The notes beneath the pieces were generated by a model that saw nothing but the letters and a program-made list of their open reading frames with translations, was not told where the DNA came from and ran no database searches. Of a stretch of DNA of 64,000 nt, positions 8,668 through 16,895 are shown in pieces. Source of the DNA: an uncultured Lachnospiraceae bacterium (GTDB taxonomy: Bacteria; Bacillota; Clostridia; Lachnospirales; Lachnospiraceae); the NCBI GenBank assembly GCA_946615865.1, contig CAMOIJ010000003.1, forward strand, positions 54,149 to 118,148, read 5' to 3'. Within the stretch, counting starts at the first letter, position 1, and the number at the start of each line of letters is the position of its first letter. Made by a program: the position numbers and the translations under genes.

Positions 8668-9174
8668 TTATTCTTTCCTGAATCCCTTGCGCCTCTCAGC
8701 GACGTCGATCAGTTCCTTCGCCTCTTCCATGGCGGCTGCCAGATACGGCTCCTGCCATTCCCGTCCTTCTTTTTCCGCCCGTTTGATCTCCTCCCAGGCG
8801 GCGTCTTTCTCCGCTTCCGAGCTGTATTTTGCCCCGCCGAAGAGATGCGGATGCCTGCGCACCATCTTGTCCGCGGCAGTCTTCGCCACATCCTCCAGTG
8901 TAAAGAGCCCCTCTTCCTCCGCAAGGCTCGCGTGGAAGATCACCTGGAAGAGCAGGTCGCCCAGCTCCTCCCTCAGATTCTCGGGATCGCCCGTAGCTGT
9001 CAAAATATTGATCCCGCACACGACCTCCGCAGCCTCCTCAATGCACATCGCCTTGATGCTCTCATGGGTCTGTGTGCTGTCCCAGGGGCATCCGTCTTTG
9101 GCGCGGAGGCGCTCTATGATCGTTTTCAGTCTTTCCATTTCACTCATTCTGCTCATTTCCCCGGCCTGCGTCAT
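8668..9174 (-). CDS. mazG: MazG-family nucleoside triphosphate pyrophosphohydrolase
   Basis: The 168-residue protein is a single MazG domain: RLRAKDGCPWDSTQTHESI, the metal-binding EEAAEV helix and the EELGDLLFQVIFH helix, then KMVRRHPHLFG. MazG enzymes hydrolyse (d)NTPs to monophosphates and pyrophosphate and so clean the nucleotide pool or lower (p)ppGpp. E. coli MazG has two such domains; this one has one, as is common in Clostridia. The start ATG overlaps the upstream acetyltransferase stop (ATGA), which supports translational coupling and this start. Confidence 0.92.
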   Translation of the reverse strand: MTQAGEMSRMSEMERLKTIIERLRAKDGCPWDSTQTHESIKAMCIEEAAEVVCGINILTATGDPENLREELGDLLFQVIFHASLAEEEGLFTLEDVAKTAADKMVRRHPHLFGGAKYSSEAEKDAAWEEIKRAEKEGREWQEPYLAAAMEEAKELIDVAERRKGFRKE

Positions 9175-9734
9175 TTGTGTTCACCGATCATTTTCTCCAT
9201 CCAGATCATGCTGTACCACCGCCCGAACTTGTATCCGCACTGGTGGAAAGTGCCGACCGTTCTGTATCCCAGATGTTCGTGAAACTGCGCGCTGTTGTAG
9301 TCCAGGTATTCGTCCGCTTCATCCGGATATCCGATGCAGGCGTAGAGATTGAGGATCCCCCGCACCTTCAGGGCTTCCTCAAGGGCCTCGTAGAGTTTTC
9401 TTCCAAGGCCTCCGCCGACCGCTTCGCGGTCCAGGTAGATCGTCATCTCGCAGGAGCGGTCGTAAGCCGCCCTATCCTTGAAGACGCCGGCATACGCGTA
9501 TCCCTCGATCACTCCGCCGCGCTCGATCACCAGATAAGGATAGCGCTCCTTTATATGCGCGATCCTGCCCCTGAACTCCTCGAGTGAAGGCACATCGTAT
9601 TCGAAAGTGATGGCTGTCTTCTCAACATAGTAGGCGTAAATCTCCAGAAGACGGGGAGCGTCATCTACTATCGCCTCTCGGATGCGGATCCCGGCTTGAG
9701 AAGCCGCGGTTCCGCCGTGCTGACCTGTTCTCAT
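9171..9734 (-). CDS. GNAT N-acetyltransferase, phosphinothricin/methionine-sulfone type
   Basis: The 187-residue protein is a GNAT fold of the Pat/MddA group: IREAIVDDAPRLLEIY at the N-terminus, FEYDVPSLEEF, the acetyl-CoA loop GGGLGRKLYEAL near residue 115, and the terminal HEHLGYRTVGTFHQCGYKFGRW. These enzymes acetylate amino groups of glutamate-like toxic compounds. The ATG at 9734 lies nine bases after GGAGG; a TTG three codons earlier touches the GGAGG and is a worse start. It heads the mazG-punA-SRAP operon. Confidence 0.85.
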   Translation of the reverse strand: MRTGQHGGTAASQAGIRIREAIVDDAPRLLEIYAYYVEKTAITFEYDVPSLEEFRGRIAHIKERYPYLVIERGGVIEGYAYAGVFKDRAAYDRSCEMTIYLDREAVGGGLGRKLYEALEEALKVRGILNLYACIGYPDEADEYLDYNSAQFHEHLGYRTVGTFHQCGYKFGRWYSMIWMEKMIGEHK

Positions 9735-9875
9735 CTCATTCAACCTCCAAACCCTATATTTAATAATACCGCATCCCCGGATTATTTCATACTTTTGTTT
9801 CTCATAAGGATTTAGCAGGGGCTTTGTGGTATTCTATAAGTGCAGAACTTTTATGCGCACGAAAGGATCAAGATC

Positions 9876-9992
9876 ATGTCCGAATACGGAATTTCCCAGA
9901 TTTATCCCACAGACCGGTACTCCAACGACCAGGTCGACAAACTGCTCCTGGCAGAGGGGATCCGGAGTGAAGAAAATGTGATCCACTATTGA
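9876..9992 (+). pseudogene. 38-residue ORF resembling the N-terminus of a citrate-lyase-ligase-like GNAT protein
   Basis: AAAGGA nine bases before an ATG opens a short frame beginning MSEYGISQIYPTD and ending LLLAEGIRSEENVIHY. The pattern 'short helix, LL-x-x-EGI-R' resembles the first 40 residues of CitC-type acetyltransferase domains, where the protein would normally continue. Here it stops 48 bases before the GH32 start. It may be a remnant or a leader peptide; the family resemblance is by eye. Confidence 0.35.
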
Positions 9993-10039
9993 CGCTTCCG
10001 GAGATTCCGGCTGACAGATTCTCTCAAACAGGAGGAATT

Positions 10040-11641
10040 ATGAAAAAGAGTTACAGACCCTATTATCACGCTTCCGTGCCTTCGGGCTGGTCCAACGACC
10101 CCAACGGAACCATCTATTATAACGGCAAAGCGCACCTCTTCTTCCAGCATTACCCCCATAAACCCGCGTGGGGCACCATGCACTGGGGCCATTTCACAAC
10201 CGAGGACTTCGTGCACTGGGATGTGCTCCCGGTCGCTCTTGTTCCGGACCGGGATTATGAAGTCATCTGCGGCTGCTGCTCCGGTTCCACCATCGAGAAG
10301 GACGGCAAGCTGTACCTGATGTACACCGCCGCGCAGCCCACGCTGCAGAGACAGTGCATGGCAGTGTCTGAAGACGGCGGAGTCACATTTACCAAAGATG
10401 AGTCCAATCCCATCCTGACCGCTGACATGCTCAGCAAAGAAGTGTCCCCTCTGGATTTCAGGGATCCCCGCCTCTTTAAAAAGGACGGCTGGTACTACTT
10501 CATCGCCGGCGCGCGCGTGATCGATCTGAATGCGAGCAAGGAAGAGCTCGATGAGCGCACCTCAAAATGGGACAAGCACGCCCCCTCCTCCTCTCTCCGC
10601 TACGCAGAGGTGGACGGAGCTCAGCATGTGGGCGTCAGTCACAAAGGGCAGTCTCCTTCTCTGGACGATGTCTTTGGCATAGAGCCTGCGGACGCAGGTT
10701 TCGGAAACCTCATTCTGTGCAGGAGCCGCGACCTGATGAAGTGGGAATATGTGGGGCATCTGCTTCACAGGCAGCCGGAGTTTGAAGATGACTTCTATAA
10801 CCTTAACGGCGTCTATGAATGTCCGGACTATCTGGTGATCGACGGAAAGGAAGTCATACTTACCAGCCCCCAGAACCTGCCTCAGATGGACAACCACTTC
10901 CAGAATGTCCACTCCGGACTCTACCTTTTGGGAAAACTGGACTTTGAGACCGGCCGCTTCGATCTTAAAAAGATCGGAGAGCTCGACAACGGTTTCGACT
11001 TCTACGCCGCGCAGAGCCTGCACATGCCCGACGGGCGCTATATCATGATCTCCTGGAAAGAAATGTGGGACCGCAACTACCCCACCCAGGCTGAAGGCTG
11101 GGCAGGCACCTATTCTTTCCCCAGAGAACTCAGCATGGACGGAGACTGTCTGATCCAGAAACCGGCAAGGGAGCTCGACAGGTTCTGCAAGAACAAGGTG
11201 ACCTGCCAGTCCCTCTCCATCACCGACAGTGAAGTATCCGTCAAGGGCATCAGCGGCACAGTCACAAGGATCCGCCTGACTCTGGAGCCCGGCACCGCCG
11301 CCCGCGCAGGCGTCAAACTCTTTGCGGGGGAGGAACATGAAACCGTAGTATATTTTGACCGCGAAGAGGGCGTTCTCGCTATCGACCGCAGTAAGTCCGG
11401 GATTCCTTTCACGGGCAGTGAGGACAACGTGAATGTCCGCAAACTGGACATTGACTCCCCGGAATCCATCGAGCTGGAGATGCTGCTCGACATCAGCTCG
11501 CTGGAAGTTTTCATCGACGGAGGCAGACATGTGATGACCGCAAACGTATACCCCGATCCCGAGGACACCGATGTCCGCTTCTTCGCTGAAGACGGCAGCG
11601 CGGCCTTCCACAATATCGAGAAATTTGACGTGATCGTGTAA
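10040..11641 (+). CDS. Glycoside hydrolase family 32 beta-fructosidase (sucrose/fructan hydrolase)
   Basis: The 533-residue enzyme has the three GH32 catalytic motifs: WSNDPNG with nucleophile Asp20, FRDPRLF with the transition-state Asp142, and YECPD with acid/base Glu260. A five-bladed propeller (1-370) is followed by a C-terminal beta-sandwich. No signal peptide is present, so it should act in the cytoplasm on sucrose, sucrose-6-phosphate or imported oligofructose. The ATG at 10040 has GGAGG four to five bases before it; an in-frame ATG 51 bases upstream lacks one. It has its own terminator and no adjacent transporter. Confidence 0.93.
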   Translation: MKKSYRPYYHASVPSGWSNDPNGTIYYNGKAHLFFQHYPHKPAWGTMHWGHFTTEDFVHWDVLPVALVPDRDYEVICGCCSGSTIEKDGKLYLMYTAAQPTLQRQCMAVSEDGGVTFTKDESNPILTADMLSKEVSPLDFRDPRLFKKDGWYYFIAGARVIDLNASKEELDERTSKWDKHAPSSSLRYAEVDGAQHVGVSHKGQSPSLDDVFGIEPADAGFGNLILCRSRDLMKWEYVGHLLHRQPEFEDDFYNLNGVYECPDYLVIDGKEVILTSPQNLPQMDNHFQNVHSGLYLLGKLDFETGRFDLKKIGELDNGFDFYAAQSLHMPDGRYIMISWKEMWDRNYPTQAEGWAGTYSFPRELSMDGDCLIQKPARELDRFCKNKVTCQSLSITDSEVSVKGISGTVTRIRLTLEPGTAARAGVKLFAGEEHETVVYFDREEGVLAIDRSKSGIPFTGSEDNVNVRKLDIDSPESIELEMLLDISSLEVFIDGGRHVMTANVYPDPEDTDVRFFAEDGSAAFHNIEKFDVIV

Positions 11642-11656
11642 TTGATCTGGAAAGCT

Positions 11657-11704
11657 TAAAAGACCGGCCGGCGGCACATGAACTGCCGCTGACCGGTCTT
11701 TTTT
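11657..11704 (+). terminator. Rho-independent terminator of the GH32 gene
   Basis: A long GC-rich stem starting AAAAGACCGG and closing CCGGTCTTTT is followed by TT and an AT-rich tract directly after the GH32 stop. Confidence 0.85.
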
Positions 11705-11724
11705 ATATATTTCAGCCCCTTTTT

Positions 11725-11802
11725 TCAGTGCATCATCAGAAAGAGGGGGATCTGCAGGATCAGGATGAATCCTATCAGGATCCAGAACATCTTCTTATTC
11801 AT
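11725..11802 (-). CDS. 25-residue hydrophobic membrane peptide downstream of the DUF937 gene
   Basis: The frame begins MNKKMFWILIGFILILQ and ends IPLFLMMH: a basic start, one uninterrupted hydrophobic helix and a polar end, the typical form of a small membrane protein. It begins 15 bases after the DUF937 stop on the same strand. A GGGGA lies 10-14 bases before its ATG, which is weak. I know no family; expression is inferred from composition and position. Confidence 0.5.
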   Translation of the reverse strand: MNKKMFWILIGFILILQIPLFLMMH

Positions 11803-11817
11803 CTCATTGTCCCCGGT

Positions 11818-12363
11818 TTACTTTCTCGCATTCAGCAGTGCCTGAAGAAGCGCTGTGCCGTTGATGGCGTCATCCTTCTCCTCAGCCTGGACCTGGGCGC
11901 CTGTTCCCAGAAGAGCGCTGAAGATGCCGGGTGCCGCGGACTGCGCGGCGGGCTTGTTGTTAGATGCAGCCTCGGAGACGCCGCTGAGGATCGCGGGCGC
12001 CATGATAGCCAGGATCTGGTTGACCTGCTCCTGGGTCAGACCGGACTGAGCAGAGAGATTCTGTGTGACAGTTTCCTCCTTCTTGCCGAGGATGTGACCA
12101 ATGATCTTGTGGCCGTCTTTCTCATCGGCGTCCTTGAGCTGAATGCCCATATCCTCTTTGTTGCTGTGCTGGGCAAGAGCTCCTAAAAGAGAATGCGCGC
12201 CGTCGCCTGATGAAGCGTTCTTGGTCAGGTATTTGATCAGGATCGGAATCGCGATCAACATAAGCTTTTTGATCTGCTTCTCAGAGAGACCGGTCTTCTT
12301 AGCAATCTGTCCCAAAGCATTCTTCGTTGTCATAGCAGCCATCAGTAAACCAAGCAGATTCAT
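11818..12363 (-). CDS. DUF937-family protein
   Basis: The 181-residue protein begins MNLLGLLMAAMTTKNALGQ and contains the DUF937 pattern of Gly/Ala-rich helices: KKLMLIAIPILIKYLTKNAS, GIQLKDADEKDGHKIIGHIL, LSAQSGLTQEQVNQILAIMAP. Such proteins are small, helical, cytoplasmic and of unknown function. Start at 12363 is set by GGAGGGAGG just upstream; an ATG 32 codons earlier lies within the leader hairpins. The leader between aroF and this gene carries three GC-rich hairpins in a row, so expression may be controlled there. Confidence 0.75.
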   Translation of the reverse strand: MNLLGLLMAAMTTKNALGQIAKKTGLSEKQIKKLMLIAIPILIKYLTKNASSGDGAHSLLGALAQHSNKEDMGIQLKDADEKDGHKIIGHILGKKEETVTQNLSAQSGLTQEQVNQILAIMAPAILSGVSEAASNNKPAAQSAAPGIFSALLGTGAQVQAEEKDDAINGTALLQALLNARK

Positions 12364-12378
12364 AAAATCCTCCCTCCT

Positions 12379-12452
12379 GTGCCCTCGCGGCACCTGCCGG
12401 CTTTGGCCGGCCTGATTATTATTTGTATTCGCTTCCGGGCCCGTACAGGGCC
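12379..12452 (-). promoter_or_regulatory. Three consecutive hairpins in the leader of the DUF937 gene
   Basis: GTGCC/GGCAC (12379-12393), GCCGGC-TTTG-GCCGGC (12396-12411) and GGCCC-GTACA-GGGCC (12438-12452) are perfect short stems placed end to end before the ribosome binding site. The one nearest aroF is followed by an AT-rich stretch on the minus strand and could end the aro transcript; the others may be leader structure. Confidence 0.5.
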
Positions 12453-12489
12453 TGCGCATATTATTATTTTAGCGCAATCAGCGCGTAAA

Positions 12490-13521
12490 TCACAGTAGTT
12501 CCGCCATATCGTAAATCAGTTTCTCCGTCTTTTTCCACCCGATGCATGCGTCTGTGATGCTCTTTCCGTACACGCCGCCGTCGACCGGCTGATTTCCGTC
12601 TTCTATGTAGCTCTCCACCATAAAGCCCTTCACGAGCTTCTTTACCTTCGGGTTGTAGCGGCAGGAATGCAGAACTTCCTTGAGGATGCGCGCCTGCTCG
12701 AAGGGCTTCTTTCCGCTGTTGGCGTGGTTGCAGTCGACCACGACGGCGGGATTCTTCAGCTCCCATTTCTTGTAAAGATCCGAGAGATAGAGCAGGTCCT
12801 CGTAGTGATAGTTAGGGTGTGAGACACCCTGTCTGTTCACATATCCTCTGAGGATCGCGTGCGCGAAGGGATTTCCGTAGGAATGTCCCTCCCAGCCGCG
12901 GTAGATGAAATCGTGCTCGTGCTGTGCTGCCAAAATACTGTTCATCATGACAGTCAGGTCCCCGCTGGTGGGGTTCTTCATACCGACAGGGCACTCAATT
13001 GCGCTGGCAGTCAGTCTGTGCTGCTGGTCCTCCACGCTGCGGGCACCGACCGCCACATAGCCCAGAAGGTCGTCCAGATATTTGTGGTTCTCCGGATAGA
13101 GCATCTCGTCCGCGCATACAAATCCTGTCTCCTTCACCGCGCGCATGTGCAGTTCGCGTGTGGCAATGATCCCCTTAAAGAGATCGGGCTGCGCGTTGGG
13201 ATCCGGCTGGTGGACCAGCCCCTTGTAGCCTTCGCCGGTCGTCCGGGGCTTGTTCGTGTAAATGCGGGGGACAATGAGGATCTTATCCTTCACCTGTTCC
13301 CGCAGAGGCATAAGCCTGGATATATAGTCAATGACGCTCTCCTCGTTGTCAGCCGAGCAGGGCCCGATGATCAGGGCGAGCTTTTCGCTGTCGCCGGAGA
13401 AGATCGCTTTGAGCTCTGTGACTGTTCTCTCCACTGTCTCAGCCATGTCGCCGGTCAGAGGATACATCTCCTTGGTCTCCATAGGGATCGGGAGTTTGCG
13501 CTTGAAATCCATGTACATCAT
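12490..13521 (-). CDS. aroF: 3-deoxy-7-phosphoheptulonate (DAHP) synthase, type I
   Basis: The 343-residue enzyme condenses phosphoenolpyruvate and erythrose-4-phosphate, the first step of the shikimate pathway. Seen motifs are IIGPCSADN, RIYTNKPRTTGEGYKGL, GARSVEDQQHR, VDCNHANSGK and VESYIEDGNQP, including the metal-binding Cys, His, Glu and Asp. It is the last gene of pheA-aroB-aroF, 39 bases after aroB. With pheA in the same run, phenylalanine feedback is likely, but which aroF/G/H subclass it is cannot be decided. Confidence 0.93.
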   Translation of the reverse strand: MMYMDFKRKLPIPMETKEMYPLTGDMAETVERTVTELKAIFSGDSEKLALIIGPCSADNEESVIDYISRLMPLREQVKDKILIVPRIYTNKPRTTGEGYKGLVHQPDPNAQPDLFKGIIATRELHMRAVKETGFVCADEMLYPENHKYLDDLLGYVAVGARSVEDQQHRLTASAIECPVGMKNPTSGDLTVMMNSILAAQHEHDFIYRGWEGHSYGNPFAHAILRGYVNRQGVSHPNYHYEDLLYLSDLYKKWELKNPAVVVDCNHANSGKKPFEQARILKEVLHSCRYNPKVKKLVKGFMVESYIEDGNQPVDGGVYGKSITDACIGWKKTEKLIYDMAELL

Positions 13522-13560
13522 AATTCTATTCTCCTATTCGCATAGCAGCGTGTATCCGCG

Positions 13561-14574
13561 TCAGAGCCTCACCACTACATCAATACCGTAGCGGAGCACA
13601 GCGGGGTCGACTTTCTGTATTTTATAACTGCCGATACTGTCGACACTCACTACGCTGACATAGCCGTCTCCCATCTTCTTGTCGTGCAGCACAGCATGAT
13701 AGACTTCCTCGGGATCCGCGTGGACCCTGGCGGGAAGGTGCAGCGCTCCGAGCACAGGAAGCAGGCGGGATCTCACTGCCGGAGAGCACATGGGGATCAT
13801 ACCCATTGCGACGCATTCTCCGTGCAGAAGGCCGGTGACGCTCTCAATGCCGTGGCCGATGGTATGCCCGAAGTTCAATATTTTGCGCAGGCCGCTCTCG
13901 CGCTCGTCCTGTTCCACGACGGTTTTCTTGACGATCAGGGACGCAGCGATGATTTTCTCAAGGTCCAGAGGCGCCCTTGTATTCGCGAAGTCCTCGAACA
14001 TCGCGAAGAGCTCCGGATCAGCGATCAGCCCTGCCTTTACAGCCTCCGCGAGGCCGCTGGACTTCTGGCGGTCAACGAGAGTATCGAGCGTATCGGGATC
14101 GATCAGCACCTTTTTCGGCTGCCAGAAAGCGCCCACGATGTTCTTGACGCCTGCGAGGTTGATCGCTGTTTTGCCGCCTATCGAGCTGTCCACCTGGGAC
14201 AGGATCGTAGTCGGAATGTTGTAAAAGTCGATCCCCCGCATATAGCATGCCGCTGTGAAGCCGCCCAGGTCTCCCACGACGCCGCCTCCCACGGAGCATA
14301 CGCAGTCGCCGCGGGTAAAGCCGAGCTCAAGCATCCTGGTCAGAAGTTCTTCCAGGACCGCGAAGCTCTTGCTTCCCTCTCCCTGGGGCACTGTATAGAT
14401 ATGAGCCTCTCTGCACCGGTCCGCGACTGTCTGCGCGTACTGCGCCGGAACGCCGTCGTCGGTGAGAATGAACACCTTCCTGTCGAGGTTTAAGAGTTCC
14501 CCTGATTTCTGAAGGCAGCCTCTCTCCAGCACTATATCGTAACCCGATTCTCCGAGTTCCATGCGGATGATCAT
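13561..14574 (-). CDS. aroB: 3-dehydroquinate synthase
   Basis: The 337-residue enzyme makes 3-dehydroquinate from DAHP using NAD+ and a divalent metal. Visible are the NAD-binding GGGVVGDLGGFTAACY, PTTILSQVDSSIGGKTAINL, and the metal ligands in Glu-A-V-K-A-G and NFGHTIGHGIE. Length is slightly below the usual 350. Its ATG overlaps the pheA stop (ATGA) and GGGAGGAG lies a few bases upstream. Confidence 0.95.
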   Translation of the reverse strand: MIIRMELGESGYDIVLERGCLQKSGELLNLDRKVFILTDDGVPAQYAQTVADRCREAHIYTVPQGEGSKSFAVLEELLTRMLELGFTRGDCVCSVGGGVVGDLGGFTAACYMRGIDFYNIPTTILSQVDSSIGGKTAINLAGVKNIVGAFWQPKKVLIDPDTLDTLVDRQKSSGLAEAVKAGLIADPELFAMFEDFANTRAPLDLEKIIAASLIVKKTVVEQDERESGLRKILNFGHTIGHGIESVTGLLHGECVAMGMIPMCSPAVRSRLLPVLGALHLPARVHADPEEVYHAVLHDKKMGDGYVSVVSVDSIGSYKIQKVDPAVLRYGIDVVVRL

Positions 14575-15683
14575 ATCGTCTCTCCTCCCTGCTGTATATT
14601 TGATGTCGCGGTATAGCGCCCGACTACCTTAAGTCCCGGGCAGGTCCCGCGGAGCGCGCTGATCATGCGCTTTCCGTTCTCGGAGGAGTCATCTCCCTCC
14701 ACTTCCGCGTAAAAATAGTAATGCCACGGAAGGTCTTTCATGGGACGTGAGCGCAATACGCGCATGTTGAAATTGTAGGCGCTGATCACATTGACCGCTT
14801 TGGCAAGGCCGCCGGCCTCATCCTTGACGGTGAACAGAAGCAGGAACGCGCCTGCGTCTTTCCTGATCGCCATCTTGGTCTCTACTCTTGAAAATACCGC
14901 GAAGCGGGTCGTGTTCACCTTGCTCTCGTTGATATCGTGATCCAGGATCTGCAGCCCATAGAGATCGGCGGTCTCTTCACTGGCAATGGCCGCTGTGCTG
15001 CAGTCTCCGTCCTGGGCCACTTTCTGGGCTGCCAGAGCCGTGTTGGCCATACTGACCGCGTCAAAGCCGTGCTTGCGGATGTATGACCTGCACTGAGAAA
15101 TTGCCTGAGGATGGCTGTACACAGTCCTGATCTTGGAAATATCAGTCCCGGGCATTCCCAGAAGATTCTGGTTGATCGAAAGATCGTAAACACCGTTCAC
15201 ATACAGATCTCCGGAGAACATCAGGTCCAGCACCTGTCCGACTTCGCCGGCAAAACTGTTCTCGATGGGCAGCACCGCCACATCGCATTCTCCCTTTTCC
15301 ACAGCTTCGTACGCTGACTCGAAGGACGGATAAGATTCCAGTTCACCGTCAGGGAAAATGCGCCCCGCGGCAATGTGCGCAAACGCGCCCTCCACGCCGC
15401 TGTAAGCTACCCTGAGGCCTTCCATCAGATAGTGCTGCCAGCGCTTGCTGACATCCATCGTATCCTGCAGGAAATTCACGTAGAAAGAACGCAGTTCCGG
15501 ATCCTCCACCAGAGCGCTCCTGCCCTTAATGACTCTGGCCTCCTGCTCTTTATCTTCGATGGGAAGCCCTCTCTCTTTCTTATATGCAGCGACTGATCTG
15601 ACGGCTTCCATTCTCTTTACAAAAAGCTTCGCCATCTCCTCGTCGACCTGTCTGATCACTTCCCTGCTTTCCTGCAAATCCAT
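14571..15683 (-). CDS. pheA: P-protein: chorismate mutase / prephenate dehydratase
   Basis: The 370-residue fusion carries an AroQ chorismate mutase (1-90), a prephenate dehydratase (about 105-285; VAYSGVEGAFAH, ANTALAAQ, and catalytic TRF at NTTRFAVF), and a C-terminal ACT domain (295-370) for phenylalanine binding. The usual ACT motif ESRP reads RSRP, and GALV reads GGLA, so feedback may differ. The ATG at 15683 has AGGAG eight bases before it. It heads an operon with aroB and aroF. Confidence 0.94.
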   Translation of the reverse strand: MDLQESREVIRQVDEEMAKLFVKRMEAVRSVAAYKKERGLPIEDKEQEARVIKGRSALVEDPELRSFYVNFLQDTMDVSKRWQHYLMEGLRVAYSGVEGAFAHIAAGRIFPDGELESYPSFESAYEAVEKGECDVAVLPIENSFAGEVGQVLDLMFSGDLYVNGVYDLSINQNLLGMPGTDISKIRTVYSHPQAISQCRSYIRKHGFDAVSMANTALAAQKVAQDGDCSTAAIASEETADLYGLQILDHDINESKVNTTRFAVFSRVETKMAIRKDAGAFLLLFTVKDEAGGLAKAVNVISAYNFNMRVLRSRPMKDLPWHYYFYAEVEGDDSSENGKRMISALRGTCPGLKVVGRYTATSNIQQGGETI

Positions 15684-15883
15684 TGTAGTCTCCTGTCTGC
15701 AGGCACCTGAGTGCCCGTTATTTAGCACTTTAAACCGTTAACATGTCGACCGTATCACTTCTTATTAGTCCAGTCAAGCGAGAATCTCTGTTTTGCGGTA
15801 TTCTTTTCTCAAATCCTGCGTTATAATTGCGTGGACACAAAACATTGTAAACAACCTGATCTGTATTTTGACGAGGCAAATTC

Positions 15884-16786
15884 ATGCAATCGAAAACACC
15901 CGATAAAAAAGCCCCCGCAGGGGCTTCTCCTGCCCCCGCCGCCAACCGCACAAAGGGAATCCTGTTCATCTTGTCGGCTGCCTTTTTCTTCTCGCTGATG
16001 ACCGTCTTCGTGCGGCTCTCCGGCGATGTGCCGACTATGCAGAAAGCTTTCTTCAGAAATATTGTCGCCGCCTTCCTCGCGGCCTTCATCCTTATGCGCT
16101 CGGGAGAAAAGTTCTATATTCCCCGCACAAGCCTGATGGATATGTTCCTGCGCTGCAGCATCGGCACAATGGGCATCCTCTGCAATTTCTGGGCTGTAGA
16201 CCACATGCGGATCGCTGACGCCAATATCCTGAACAAGCTCTCTCCCTTTTTTGCCATTCTGATGTCTATCTTCATCCTGAAGGAGAGACCAAACAGAGTC
16301 GAGTGGCTCAGCGTCCTGCTTGCTTTCATCGGCGCAGCGTTTGTCGCCAAGCCGGGCGCAGGCATCGCTTCCTTCCCGGCGCTGGTCGCCGTCCTCGGCG
16401 GCTTTACAGCGGGAACTGCCTACACCTATGTCCGCAAACTCGGCCTCAGCGGCGTGAAAGGACCGGTGATCGTCTTCTCCTTCTCTGTGTTCTCGACGCT
16501 CATCCTGCTGCCCAACATTCTGCTCAACTACCATCCTATGTCTGTAAAGCAGTTTGTCTTTCTGGTACTGGCAGGATGTTCCGCGGCGATCGCGCAGCTC
16601 TCCGTCACTGCCGCTTACCAGAACGCGCCGGCCAGGGATATCTCCGTTTTCGACTACTCACAAGTCGTATATGCGGCGATGTTCGGCTTCCTGCTGTGGG
16701 GTGAGATCCCGGACGCCTGGAGCTTTCTGGGATACGCGATCATCATCGGAACAGCGTTTGGAAAATGGTATTGGATGATGAAATAA
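15884..16786 (+). CDS. DMT-superfamily (EamA) transporter
   Basis: The 300-residue protein has ten hydrophobic segments in two EamA halves; each ends with a typical NFWAVDHMRIADANIL or QLSVTAAYQNAPARDIS motif. These proteins export amino acids or other small metabolites; the substrate is not predictable. Residues 1-22 are a Pro/Ala-rich cytoplasmic extension. No strong ribosome binding site is seen before the ATG. Confidence 0.85.
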   Translation: MQSKTPDKKAPAGASPAPAANRTKGILFILSAAFFFSLMTVFVRLSGDVPTMQKAFFRNIVAAFLAAFILMRSGEKFYIPRTSLMDMFLRCSIGTMGILCNFWAVDHMRIADANILNKLSPFFAILMSIFILKERPNRVEWLSVLLAFIGAAFVAKPGAGIASFPALVAVLGGFTAGTAYTYVRKLGLSGVKGPVIVFSFSVFSTLILLPNILLNYHPMSVKQFVFLVLAGCSAAIAQLSVTAAYQNAPARDISVFDYSQVVYAAMFGFLLWGEIPDAWSFLGYAIIIGTAFGKWYWMMK

Positions 16787-16811
16787 GTTATGATGTGCCT
16801 GACATGGCCCT

Positions 16812-16847
16812 AATCGAGCCCTTAGAGATACCTCTAAGGGCTCGATT
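16812..16847. terminator. Perfect 16-bp hairpin between convergent genes
   Basis: AATCGAGCCCTTAGAG pairs completely with its complement around a four-base loop. It lies between the DMT transporter and GH2 stops. No T run follows on either strand, so termination is plausible but not certain. Confidence 0.6.
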
Positions 16848-16895
16848 ACAGCACTAACAGTCTGATCTCCTACAAGTATGCCCCAGCAAAAGGCC

